Below the pieces are notes generated by a model. The model saw only the letters and a list, made by a program, of their open reading frames with translations. It did no database searches and had not been told where the DNA came from. This document shows positions 1-12,000 of a stretch of DNA of 64,000 nt, piece after piece. Location of the stretch: positions 62,001 to 126,000 of the forward strand of contig JAALGY010000038.1 in NCBI GenBank assembly GCA_032358165.1, in the 5' to 3' direction. Origin of the DNA: Diplosphaera chodatii. Lineage: Eukaryota > Chlorophyta > Trebouxiophyceae > Prasiolales > Stichococcaceae. The translations under genes were made by a program, and so were the position numbers. Numbering within the stretch: position 1 is the first letter of the stretch; each line of letters starts with the position of its first letter.

Positions 1-3000
1 TTCCTTTGATTCCGTTCTGATTACATCAGACAGGCTTGCAAAGCTCCTCTGATCCCCATTGCGCTGTGCAGGTGAACTCGGAGTTCCAGGCGTTCAAGCA
101 TGTGGAGATCCTGGGCCCGGGCGAGCACATGCGGGCGCAGCAGCCGCTGGAGGCGACGCTGGCGATCCACCCCACCGTCGTCCTCACCAACTCGCTGCCC
201 TACCCCATGCACCTCATCCTGTGGCAGGTCAGATGCCAACAGCTCCCGCCTGTGACGTCACACCAGGCGTCAGCAGCTGCTGCCGCTGCCAGCTGGCAGA
301 CACCATGCCTCCTTGGCCTTGCTCTGGACGTGCTGGTATGACAAGCCTTGATGCCATCATGTTGGGTGCGCAGGTGGCGCAGCTGCACAGGGGGCAGAAG
401 CAGGCGCCGGGGCTGCTCAAGCGCACCGTATCCAGCCCGGCGCGCAGCAGCGGCTCGGTCGACATCAGCGCGGACGTCGATGCAGCCGCAGCGGCGGCTG
501 CAGCCGCTGAGCCCTCGGCCTCGGCGGCGTCAGACCCTAAACACCCGGACCACGCCCGCCGGCTGCAGGAGCTGGCGGCGGTGCTGAGCGGCACCCTGCC
601 CATGGGCCCCGAGGACAACCTGCTGCTGGAGGAGCTGCTGAAGGTGCGTGTCACCGCCGAACCCTGAAGAGCGCACTGCGTCCATCCCTTGTGCTAGTGC
701 GACTCCTGTTCCGAGTTCCGTTGATGTTGCTCAACTGCCTGCCTGCCTTCCGTCCTGCCAGTCCACCTTCTGCTCAGGCCGTAGGTTTGCACATTGTCAC
801 ATGTGCACAGCAGGAGCGGCTTGCTGCCAACCCAGCAGGGCGCATCACTGCTTGCGCCCTGTGCTCGTGCGCAGGAGGCGAGCAGCGGCAACGCCGCGGC
901 ATCGCGGCTGGCGCAGGAGGCGGCGACCACCACGCTGCTGGGCCCCTGGCGGCCGGGCGCACCCGTGGGGCGCGCGGGGCGCGCGAGGGGCGCCCACCTG
1001 CAGCTCACGCTGCCGCCGGGCCGCTCGCAGGTGCGGTCCTGCGGTCTCCTCAAGTCCACAACAAGCATGTGATGTGCCCATGGCCGCTGAGGTGTCGTTG
1101 GCTCCCCTCATCCCGGCGCACAGGTCCTGCGGCTCGGCTTGCCTGCATGCTGTCGGCTGGTGGCGCGGCCTGCCCGGCACAAGCCCCAGAGGCTGATTTG
1201 CCAACCTGTGTGCATGCTGACGCGGCACAGGCCTTGCGCACCAGGCGCAACAGCGCATGCTGCACACTGCTGCGATCACTGCACGCTTGGACGTAACTAG
1301 TCTTCACAAACAGAATTCGGCACATGCAAGAGATACCTGGTGTTCTGCTGCGCTGCCTGCGAACCACTGGGCACGCTGTGACCTGCCACCGCGCTGCTGC
1401 AGTCGCTGTACGCGGACCTGAGCGGCAATGTGCTGCTGCACGCGAGCGTGCCAGCGCTGGGGCTGCGCGCGGAGCAGTGGGCCATCGTCAGCTGGGGGCA
1501 CACGCACGCGCAGCTGCCCGACTTTGCCGACTCCCGGCTGACCTACCGGTGCGTCTGAAAATTCTCAGGGTAGACGGTTCAGGGGTCATGGTTGGCTGCA
1601 CCTCCTACCCAGGCAGCGACAACCTCGTTTGCTCCGCCGCCTCCATTCTGCTGTGGAGGTTGCCAGTGGATCACTTGCTGCTGTGACCGCACCGCTCCTG
1701 CTGCAGGCTGGCGAAGCAGGTGAAGCTGAAGTCGGACGTGAGCATGCTGCCGTCGGCGCTGCCGGGCAAGCAGCACAACCCGGTGTCCAAGCGCCTCAAG
1801 GCGCTGCTCAAGGCGCTCAGGGAGCGCAACCCCACCGAAGACGCCAAGCCGACTCCCAGGTGCTTGCTGTAGTATCGCAATGTACATGGATGGCTGTCAG
1901 GAAAACCTGCTTGTAGCCACGTCAATGAGTCAAGCGCGGAACCCTCTCTTCAACCAGCTGTTCCAGCATGCATGGAGGCGCACAACTAGGGCACAATGGT
2001 AGCATCTCGAGCATCTTCTGAAGCATTCACCACTGCATTCTTGGTTCAATGGCTGCAGCCGGCACCAGCCGTCCTCCAAGCGGGCGCACAGGGCGGCGGC
2101 GGCCACCAACGCAGCGACTGCCGAGGCGTCAGCTGCCGAGCAGCGGCGCAGCGAACATGAGGCCGTCATCCTGGGCAAGACCGGGCGCGCCGCTCCCGGC
2201 GTTGCTGAAAGAGTCCTCGCAGCTGGAGGTGGGCTGTGTGATTTGTCATAGGGTACTCCGCTTTGGGGCACATCTGGCCCAACTCGATGGCCTGCAGCGG
2301 TGTTATCTTGCCGAAAAAATCCGCGGCATCTGCTCTGCTGGCCAATGTGCTTGTAGGTCTACCAAAGTGCTCAGGCGCACACCTTGGCGGTGCTCAGCGT
2401 CTGTGATGGTACGACCGCCTCAAGGCCTGCTCCAGCGAGATCCAACAGCCACACATCCTGCAGGTGCTGCGGTGGGACTTGGTGCGGCGGCAGTTGGCGG
2501 CGCCACCCTGGCGGGACGCTCTGTTGCCGAGAAGGGCGTGGATGCTGGCCGCGGCGCCGTGCATGTCGTCTCACAGGCGAGGGCCTGCTGCTGGCTGGCC
2601 CGCTGCTGCTGCTGCTGCATGCTGTAGAAAGCATCGTTACATCAAGCTTTCGCAATCTTTTCTGTTTGGCAAAGGCATACCATCGGCTTGCTGGAATCAT
2701 GCCATGGCAGGGCTGCATAACCGTCCAGTGCTCGCCTCCTCCATGTGAAGTCCTGAATTCGTTGCACTGATTGAGACCGACACTCTCAACGTGTCGGCCT
2801 CTGTGCCATTGACGATGCAACATGATCACGACGGCAGGTCATGACGGGCCGCAAGAGCACCGACCGGCGCCTCACCAAGGCCCCCAGCGCGGCCGAGCGC
2901 CTGGAGCAGCTGCGCGCCGAGGCGTCCAAGCCGTCCGGCGTGATCGGCACCGCCGCGGCCGCGATCGCGGCCGGGGCAAGCCGCGTGCCCACCAGCTTCA

Positions 3001-6000
3001 CGCACAGGTGGGAAGCGTTGCTGCACACCTGGCGGCTGCTGAGTCCTGCATGTCTCGATGGCGTGTGGAAAACTGTTCAACGGCACAAAATGACACCGTA
3101 GCAGGCCTTGCAGCAGAAGCAGTGTGTACCCTTGAACACAGCAGTGACTTCCTGTCAGATGCGCTCAGGCGCGATCAGGATAGCTGCCGCTGACCCAGAT
3201 CTGCCTCCCGCACTTCTGACTGCCACGATGCAAGCGACATTGCCTGCATGTTGAGCTGCTCGTACAGAGGTTGGCAGTTGGAAGCGCAGGAAGGAGCGGG
3301 AAGGCCCTCCGGAGCTCTCTATGGAGGATGTGCCCGAGCAGTGGGCTAGGTTCCCCGGCTGGGACAACGCCTCCCGGCAGTCGTCTAGCGTCTCGCAGGT
3401 CTGCAGACATTTCTTGCCTGGCTACAGTTCGAAGACTTGACACTGCAGATCCGTGTCTAGCAAGCATACTTGAACATGTTGGCGATCCACCACCGTGCTC
3501 GCTTCGTGACGCTGCATGCTGAAGACCGCCACTGCTGTCTTCATGCACGTGGTGCTCGGTGCTCAGTGTCAAGAAGGCAGGCTGGTGTAGCATGCACAGT
3601 GTGCGAAGGGCGTGGTTGGCCGACTTCTGGGAATGATCACACTGGGCAGTGCCTTAACGGATCTTCACTGCGGTGAGCTGCAGGGGGTGTTGCCAAGCCA
3701 GCGTGCGCTGTCAGCCCGCGGATCTGCTGATCCCACGTCCGCTGAAGAGATCAGCGCCTTTGCAGGTCAGGTCCAAACCATATGAGCAAGCGGTGGAGAC
3801 GCTGTTCAGGAGGCAGGCGCCATCAGTGCATACCACAGCCATGCTTCCATGTTTTCCCACCAATCGCAAGGGCTTGAGCTCAGAATCCACCCGAGCCTGG
3901 ACCCTGCGACCGATATTGCCCCCGGCTGCAGGGGCAGAAGTCCAGCTGCAGCAGGCCGGCAGCGCGCCAGCCTGGCCGGATGACACGCCGTACGGGCAGG
4001 TCGGGCGGCTGCGGGAGCGGTTTGGGGGGACCCCCGCTGAGACGCCCCGCTCTGGCTCGCTGGCTGCTGAGCTCGAGGCCATGCCAGTTGACAGGTGACA
4101 GTCACCTGGCGTGTTCGTTTTTCAAGTTGCGACAGAGGCCTGGTGCCGATGGCAGACTGAGGGTCACACAGTGAAGTGAGTTCACCTCAGCTGTGAGGGA
4201 AGTCTAAAGCTTGCAGCACCTTTGGGGTATCATGGCTGACTTGGGAGCGTGTCTGCAGGGGCCAGTCGGCGGCAAGGCCAGCAGCTGCACCAGCGGAGGC
4301 AGCTGCAGTGTGGGACGGGTCCATCTTCAGCGTGGCGGCCGGGCTGGAGGCCGCCGAAGGCTTTGGGCCGCCGCTGGCAAATGGCGCCGCACCGCAAGCC
4401 GTGAACGCCAAGGCCACCGGCGTCAGTTTCGCGGCGCTGCCGGCTCTCGACGGCGCCGCCGCGGCGCTGGAGACTGCCGTGGAGACGCCCCCGCCGCCGC
4501 AGCCCCAGCGCCAGGGCAGCGGCCCGGGCAAGCAGCAGCTGCGCTCGGCGCTGCGCCGGCCGCAGCCGGACGCTCGCGCCGACTCTGCAGCGAGCAGCGG
4601 CGAGCCCAGCTTCGGCGCGCCTTCACACGGCAGCCGGGAGCGGCTCACAACGGAGGATGGCAACGCCCTGGAGCCGCAGCCGCTGCTGCAGGGCCGGGGC
4701 GGCAGCCCCAAGCGCGCAATGCGGCAGCGCGGGTCGTCGTACGACACCAGCTCATCTGGGTCGAGCACCCGCGGCGGCGGGGCGGACGACGACGACCCGC
4801 ACGCGCTGCCGCAGCGCTTCGTGTCGGAGCTGCACCGAAACTCGGTGGGCCCCGCCAGGGCGTTTCCCGCAGCGCCCGGCGACCTCAGTGGGGGCCTTGA
4901 TGATGCGGCGCATGAGGAGCAGCCCGACAGCCCCAGCAGCCAGCGGCTGGCGCTGCGGCGGCGCACGTCCGACCTCATCCACCTGTCGGATTCCGGCGAG
5001 GCGGCGGCAGCGGCTTCGGCCGCCGCCGCCGCCGCTACGGATGACAGCACCCTGACGCAGCGTGCCGAGGCCCACTACAAGCAGTGAGGCTGACCCTTGC
5101 AGCCATAGACCATGTCGCATCAGCATCAGCTGTCCTGTCCAGCTTGTCCTGTGCTGGGAGGATAGGCAGAAGAGCACCCACATGGTGGCCACATCCCCCA
5201 AAGCATCCCCTACAGCGGCTGCCCGACCCTGTATACCAAGCGTCACCTCGTGTTTCCGCAGGGAGCTGGCGCGCACCACGGTGCAGATGTGGCGGTCGCA
5301 GGTCGGCAAGCGCCGGGGGCGCCGCATCAAGCGCGACGCCTCCCTGCTCAAGCTCGGTGCGATTCCCAGCGTATCGGACCCCCACTGCGGGCTCGCTAGG
5401 GGCCCCTTTCGATGTGTGTTGCGTTGCCTGGCTGCTGCCGTGGCAGCGCGATAGTGGCTTAGCAGCCAGAGTGCTGCCCCCGTCCTCACCAGAGCAAGCT
5501 GCATGAACCCAGTGCAGGAGCCCGCCGTGGTGTCCCGCCCCGCAGGCACCGCGCCCTCGCAGCTGTTCCTGGGCATCGAGAACAGCATGGCGGCGTCGGG
5601 GGGCGACCACGCGGTGTGCGCCGTCACGCTGTACTCCCCCTACTGGCTGGACAACCGCACCGGGCTGGACCTGGACTTTCAGGACGCGCCGTCGGCCGCG
5701 CGCCTGCTGGGCTACCGCGCGACCTGGGACTACAACGTCGTCACCGCCAACGGTGCTTTGCCTGCTGCCGCCTGCGGCACCCCCCCTGTGGCGGTGGCTG
5801 CCGTCGTGCAAGGGGCTGTGGAGGTGGCAGGAGGGCGTCACTGGCGGCTGGCGACGGTGTGCGGCTGCCGGTGCTGTCAAGATTGCGAGCCACTGGACTG
5901 TGCACTGTTCTGAGTCTGCGTTTTCTGCACACCAGGCTCGGGGCCGGGCGGGGCGGAGGCGGCGGCGGGGGGCGACGTGGTGCTGCCGCCGACGCTGATG

Positions 6001-9000
6001 AACAAGCAGGACCAGACGGCGCTGTGCCTGGCCGGCACCCGCGAGTGGAGCCGCCACCTGCCCGTGCACACCGTCGGTGCGGGTTTGCTAGATCGGCATG
6101 GCTGCACAGAGACACACGCGGAGTCGACAACACTGTTGCAACGAGTGGATTCGGCGGCCACGTGCTCTAGTTGGCAGGGGGAGACATAGCACAGCGTGCC
6201 CTTGTCAGCCACGCTGAAGGATGCTTTGCCGCACTTGGCGGAACTGCTGACTGCATGTTTGCTACAGCCGCTCTGACCTGCCTGCTTGTTCACGCTGGGA
6301 GTGCTGCCTGCAATTTCACTGGATGTCAAGCTTGCGAACACCTGAAAGCGGAGTTGTTTATCTTATCACAATGGTCACGGCCCTGCGCGCAGGCCTCAAG
6401 GGCAGCATCCAGCTGCGGGGCCCGCCGCGGGAGCCCGAGCGCAGGAACATCTTCAGCCGGCAGTCCATCGTGGCCACGGGCGAGCACCGGGCCGGCGGCC
6501 CCTTCCACGGCACGCTGCCCGCATCGTCCAGCACCAGCCTGCCAGGCCAGGTGGCTCCCACTACCCAAGCCAGATAGCGGCATGAGTGCGAGGCCCCCCT
6601 GCTGCATGATGTCCTACCCGCAGCGCGCGACTCAGCAGCATGCCCCCGTTGGCAGCTGAGCATATGCGCATCCCTCCCTGTGAAACTGCCCACTTGTGTG
6701 TGATAACGCCGCCATGTGGCCGCCGGACGGAAGAGAACCCCGGGTCCTGAGTCGCTGCAGGGTGGGCCGAGCGCCGTCGGCCGCAAGCTGGTCACGGTGG
6801 ACATCCTGGTGGTGGACCCCGAGGCGGACCGGGGCCACCTGCGGCGCCCCAAAACCCTGGATTCCCAGCGCGCCGCGAGCCGCGCCGCCAGCATGACGGG
6901 CGTCGGGAACCGCGCCCTGGCGGAGGCCCGCGGCCAGAGGGTCGATGATGTGAACGCTGCGAACCAGGGGCCGAAGCTGGTGGCGGTCGAGCTGTCAGTG
7001 GCGCCCTGGGCCAACGGCGGCATGCGCATGGTAACACACTGGCATCCTGAGCCATCAAAACCGCATTGTTAACCGCATCGTTGAGCAGGTGCATTCACGT
7101 CAGTATATATGTCAAGCGCGGCTCCTGCTGCCCTGCAGTTTTCCGCCGCTGCGACCGGGCCGCAGCCAGCCGGCGGCGGCGCGGACGGCTCCCAACACGG
7201 CGCCGGCAGCGGGCGGAAGGGCAAGGTCGGCAGCGGCCGCCGCCTGTACGAGCTGGTGGTGTCGGTCATGGCCGGCCCGCCCGACTCCGCCTTCCGCTAC
7301 ACCAAGGTGTGTGCCCACACATTTTGCTTGGCTGTAGCAGCGCAGCCTGTGTACCTGTTGGTTTGCAACCTACCTCGTCGAGTGTTTGGTGTGCACAGCG
7401 CTGCAGAGCTTCATGCTTTGGTGTCTCGCCCTGCCGTTGAGGGCTGACCGGCTGCCCCTGGCCACGCCAGGTGCTGACGGTCAGCAGCAAGTACGTGGTG
7501 GAGAACCAGACGGGGGTGCCCATCGAGGTGAAGCAGCGGGGCGCGCCCGACATGCCGGCGGCGTCGGCGGCGGCGGCCGCCGACGGCGGGCTGCGGCCCG
7601 CGCGCCACCTGGGCGTTGGCGCTCGCTCGGCGCTGCACTGGGAGGTATCTGGAGCTCAGGGATTAGGGTTTAGGGTTGTCCTGGACACTGTTTGACTGAA
7701 CAAGCGTCTCCCAGCTTGCTGCAGTCCACCTGTCTCTGGTGCAGGAAAACGTGCAGCTATGTTGTGCCGCTCTCGGACCATGGTGGCGCGCCTGCCAGCA
7801 GGCTGAAGCGGGTGTCTTGTGTGGTCCACAGGACTCGGAGCTGGACCGCATGCTGGTCATGCGGCCGCTGGAGGCGGACGGCAGCTCCAGGTGCTCATCT
7901 CGCCGTGCTGCCAACAGCTGCTGCTCAGGCGCATCTCGTGGGCTGGCACTTGTGCACGGTGCAAATGGCATCGCACATGGGTCATAAACCTGAGACTTCA
8001 GTGTACACATGGGTCGTAGACCTGAGACTTCGGCGGACACAACCTGCGCAGGTGGCAGTGGAGCGGCGGCTTTGCGCTGGCGGCAAAGGAGGCGTACTTC
8101 GGGCTGCGGGTGCGCCACGCCGCCGACCCCTCCCGCGCCGTCAACATCCCGGTCAACACCACCGTCGGGCCCTCAGGTGCAACAACTTAGAATTGTTGGT
8201 TGGTTGGTTGGTTGTTCAACCAGCATCGAGCTTCGTGCTGGTGTGTCATCCCTTGAATACCTTCCAGCTGCTGTCAGTATGCTGAGAGTCAATCATTCCT
8301 CCGAGCGAGCAGCAGCACATCAGCAAGGTGAGCGCACATCCAAGATGCTGAACCGTGCACAGCTGCCAGCACTGTGCGGCAAAACCGTGAAGCCTCTAAT
8401 TTGCACTGCAGGCACGGTGCTGATCACGTTCAAGAGCCGCCTGAGCCTGCCGCCATACCGCATCGAGAACGCAACATCGGACGTCGCCATCTGGTTTGCT
8501 CAGGTGTGCTTGCGTTTGCAAATCCCTGAAGGGGTGAGACGAGCGGCACCGCAGCTGCCACATGCACACCGTGCCGCTTGTCAGAGCACTGCCGCTCATG
8601 CCTCTCACACCATTTCAGCTTGTCCCTTATGACGCCTTGGTGCTTGTTGTTGCTCACGATCGACTAAAGAAACTCCCTTTCGGCGTCAGGACGTGATGAA
8701 GGGCAGCGACGCGCACTGGAACTGGCTGACGCCCCGGCCGGGGGGCGCCTCCATGCCCTACGCCTGGGATGAGCCCCTGGACCCGCACAAGCTGCGCGTG
8801 CACGTGCGTCACTGGACTGATGCGAAGCAAACCAACCGCTGCTGGCTGGTGGCTAAAGCTGCTGTTCAGCTTTGCCGTCAGGGTGGAGACACATATGTAT
8901 GTGTACCCTACCACCTAACAGTGCAACCACAGCAGGGCCGTCAACCCTGTCAGCGATTGCCAGCATTGGGCTTGTGGCATTGTGGCAACCTTGCATTCTG

Positions 9001-12000
9001 CCTGCAAGGTTAAAGTACTGCTGGCGTACCGCAACTGGATGTAAACCAGCTCAGTTTTGTCTTCACGCTGATGGGCCTTGGTCCTGATCTGCAGGCGCAG
9101 GTGAAGCGCGGGCGGGCAATGGCGGCAGAGTACGACCTGGACGTGCTGGGCAACAAGCCGCAGCTCAGCCTGCCGACGCACAGCCGCGAGGGCGGCGTCG
9201 TGGCGAGCAACATCGCCGGCGGCGCGGCCGCGGCGTCGGGCCGGGGCATCGCCGGCAGCGGCCGGCAGCTGCTGGCCCGCGGCGCCAGGCACCCCGCCGG
9301 CGGCCCCGGCGTCGCCGGGGAGCTGTCCGACAACGTGCGCGAGAAGCTGGCCACGGTGCTGGCCAAGGAGTTTTCCCGCAAGGTGCGCTTCCAACTGCTT
9401 GCAAGCCGATCTGGTGTGTCACTCACTGACCGGGCAGTGGCACAGGTCGACCCTTTGACAGCCTGACTTTCACGTTGCGGCAACAAGAGTGTTGCGCTTC
9501 AGTGCCTGCGAGGCGCTGCCAGCGCAAAACCTCCTCAGCCACACCCTGCCGTGCATAGCTGTTTGCAGCAACAGCCCAGCAGCGAGTTGAACGTAACAAC
9601 CCTTCGCCATGCCTCTGCACAAAAGAAGTTGGCTACACATGAGTATCAGCTTGCTGCCGTGTGGACACGAGCAGGTGTACGTGACGGTGTACTCGGACGG
9701 CCCGACGCGCGTGCTGCGCCTGTCGGACGAGCCCAACATCACGTCCAGCGAGGCGGAGCAGTCGGTGCTGGACCTGGCCGCCCGCCTCAAGCAGGTGCCC
9801 TTGCAACACGACGATGCCTGGGTTGCTGGAAGTCTCCCACCCACTACATTGCAGCAGCCATCTAGGGTTTTTAACCATTGATCGGCGGTCAGCCTGCGCC
9901 AGTGGCACTGGAGTTGGCATTGTAACCATCGGCATCGTGTGCCAGGGTCCGCCCAAGGAGCGACGTTGCAAAGCTGCGTTCACCGGCCGTTGATGCCTGT
10001 GTGTGAAGCGTGATGCCTTGCTCCCTGAGCGGGGTGTCGCGCTGGTAGCCTGGCATCCTTCCACGAGATGCAGGCGCGTGTACACCCAGACGCCGCCTCA
10101 GCGCGTCTCAGCGCTGATTGCATGCCATGCACAAGCCAGTGGCCATGCTGCCGCGCCGCAGGTGGAGGCGCAGCTGCTGGCGGCGGACGGCAAGTTCCTG
10201 CGGCTGCACGGGGTGCCGGCGGGCCGCGCGCTGGACCTGTTCGGGCGCACGCTGGGCGCCGCGGAGGGCGACGCCGCTGAGGCGCCGCGCCCCGGCCGCC
10301 GCAACGTCGCGCAGCTGCCGCCGTCCGCCTCCGCCCTGAGGTGCCTGCTGTGCCGACTACGAGAACTGGGGCTGGCAGTCTGTCCAACGCACCCGAGACT
10401 GTGCAGCCCAGCGCCAGTGTCCTGCTGCAGGCATGCAAGCGGGCCCAGCCCACGCCAACGCCTGCCGTCTGTTTGTTTGTCCGAAGCCTCTGGGGCTCTG
10501 TAAGGGCTGTGAGCATGTGCAGTGCTGTCCGGCCCATACTGCTGCTGCCGGGCTGAGCTGATGGTACTGCCCTAAACCGTAAATCAATCCCTGACCCCTT
10601 TGGCAGGCTGCGCACCACGGCCAGCGGCTCAGCGGCGCCGGCGCCGACGCCCCGCGCGAACAGCGGCAGCAGGAAGGGGCGGCAGCAGCAGGGGACTCTG
10701 GCGCCGCCGGTGCTGGCGCCGCTGGCGCGCGCCGCCTCGAGCGCCAAGCGGGCGGCCTCGGTGCCGATGCCCTCGCGCGCCAGCAGCTTCAGCTCGCAGC
10801 CCGAGCTGTCCGCGGCCAGCATCGTGAGTCCCCGACATCCTGCATCCCGCTGTGCCAGCTGGTGATGTGCTCCCCCGGATGTGCTGCCGGGGCAGCGGCT
10901 GGAGGGTCTCCCCATGGCGGCAGAGGTCGCCTCTGCCGTCTTGAGGGCACTCATTAGCTGCTGCCCCGCTGCCTGTGCCGCGTCCCTGCTGTAGCTGTTG
11001 AATTGCAAAGTGCAGTCAACCCTGCACTCGATGACCACATGCTGTGCGTATGCACATCCGTTGCAGGTCTGCCGCCTGGTTTGAGCTCGATCCTCACAAG
11101 CAGCGAAACTCTCAGAAACTGCTCAGCTCGATCCCATCTCAGCTCCAGTAGGCATGGACATGAAGCACCCGCGACCTGGCCAGGACCCAGCCCTTTCTCT
11201 CGTCCAGTGGTCATCCGCCTCTCGACGGGTTCTGGGCTCCTCCCACAGGAGCGCTTCCGCGGCGACCTGGCGCGCGCCAGCGCGGGGGCGGGCGGTGGGG
11301 AGCTGCCGGCGCCCAGCGCGCGGCCGGGCCGCATGGAGGAGGTGCTGGCAGGCGTGGCGCAGGGCGACGCGGCGCTGCTGCTGGGCGGCGACCTCACCGT
11401 GCTGGTGCTGGAGGTGGGTCATCTGCGGCAGGTACCCCTTATTTGATTTGTAGGAGAGGAAGGAGGTACATAGGGCGACGCGGCGCTGCTGCTGGGACGC
11501 GACCTCACCGCGCGGGTGCTGGAGGTGCGTAGGCCGGTCAGGGTTCTTGACGCCTCGAATCAGACCCAGATGGGGTGCACAAGCCGTGTGCACGGCGACG
11601 CGGCGCTGCTGCTGGGCGGCGACGTCGCCGTGCTGGTGCTGGGGGCGTGTTCAGCGGAGTCTGGCGTTTGTGTCCCTGGAATAGAAGGTTGAAGGCTCTG
11701 CTGCCGCGGCTGACCTCACTGTGTGGGTGCTGGAGGTGCATCCGAGAATGTGAGATGCATGCCACATGGAGGCCTGCAGGTGATGCTGCCCAGCTGCCGG
11801 GGTTGACCTCACCGTGCTGGGTGCGCTGGAGGGCATCGGGAGCCCTATTCTGGCGGATATGGTGGCGTGACCCGATGTTGCACCTAGCCGGCTTGTGTGC
11901 ACCAGATATCTGCTGCTTAAGCTCACCTGAGGCAGGCACACTAGGACGCACCAGCTTCCCTGCATGAACCTGTGTGCAAGTGTGATATACCGCCTGCCAC

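Noticed and set aside
4187..6069. Long antisense open frames (287 and 344 codons) opposite VPS13 exons
   Set aside because: They mirror high-GC coding exons on the other strand, have low-complexity Ala/Arg/Pro composition and show no domain.
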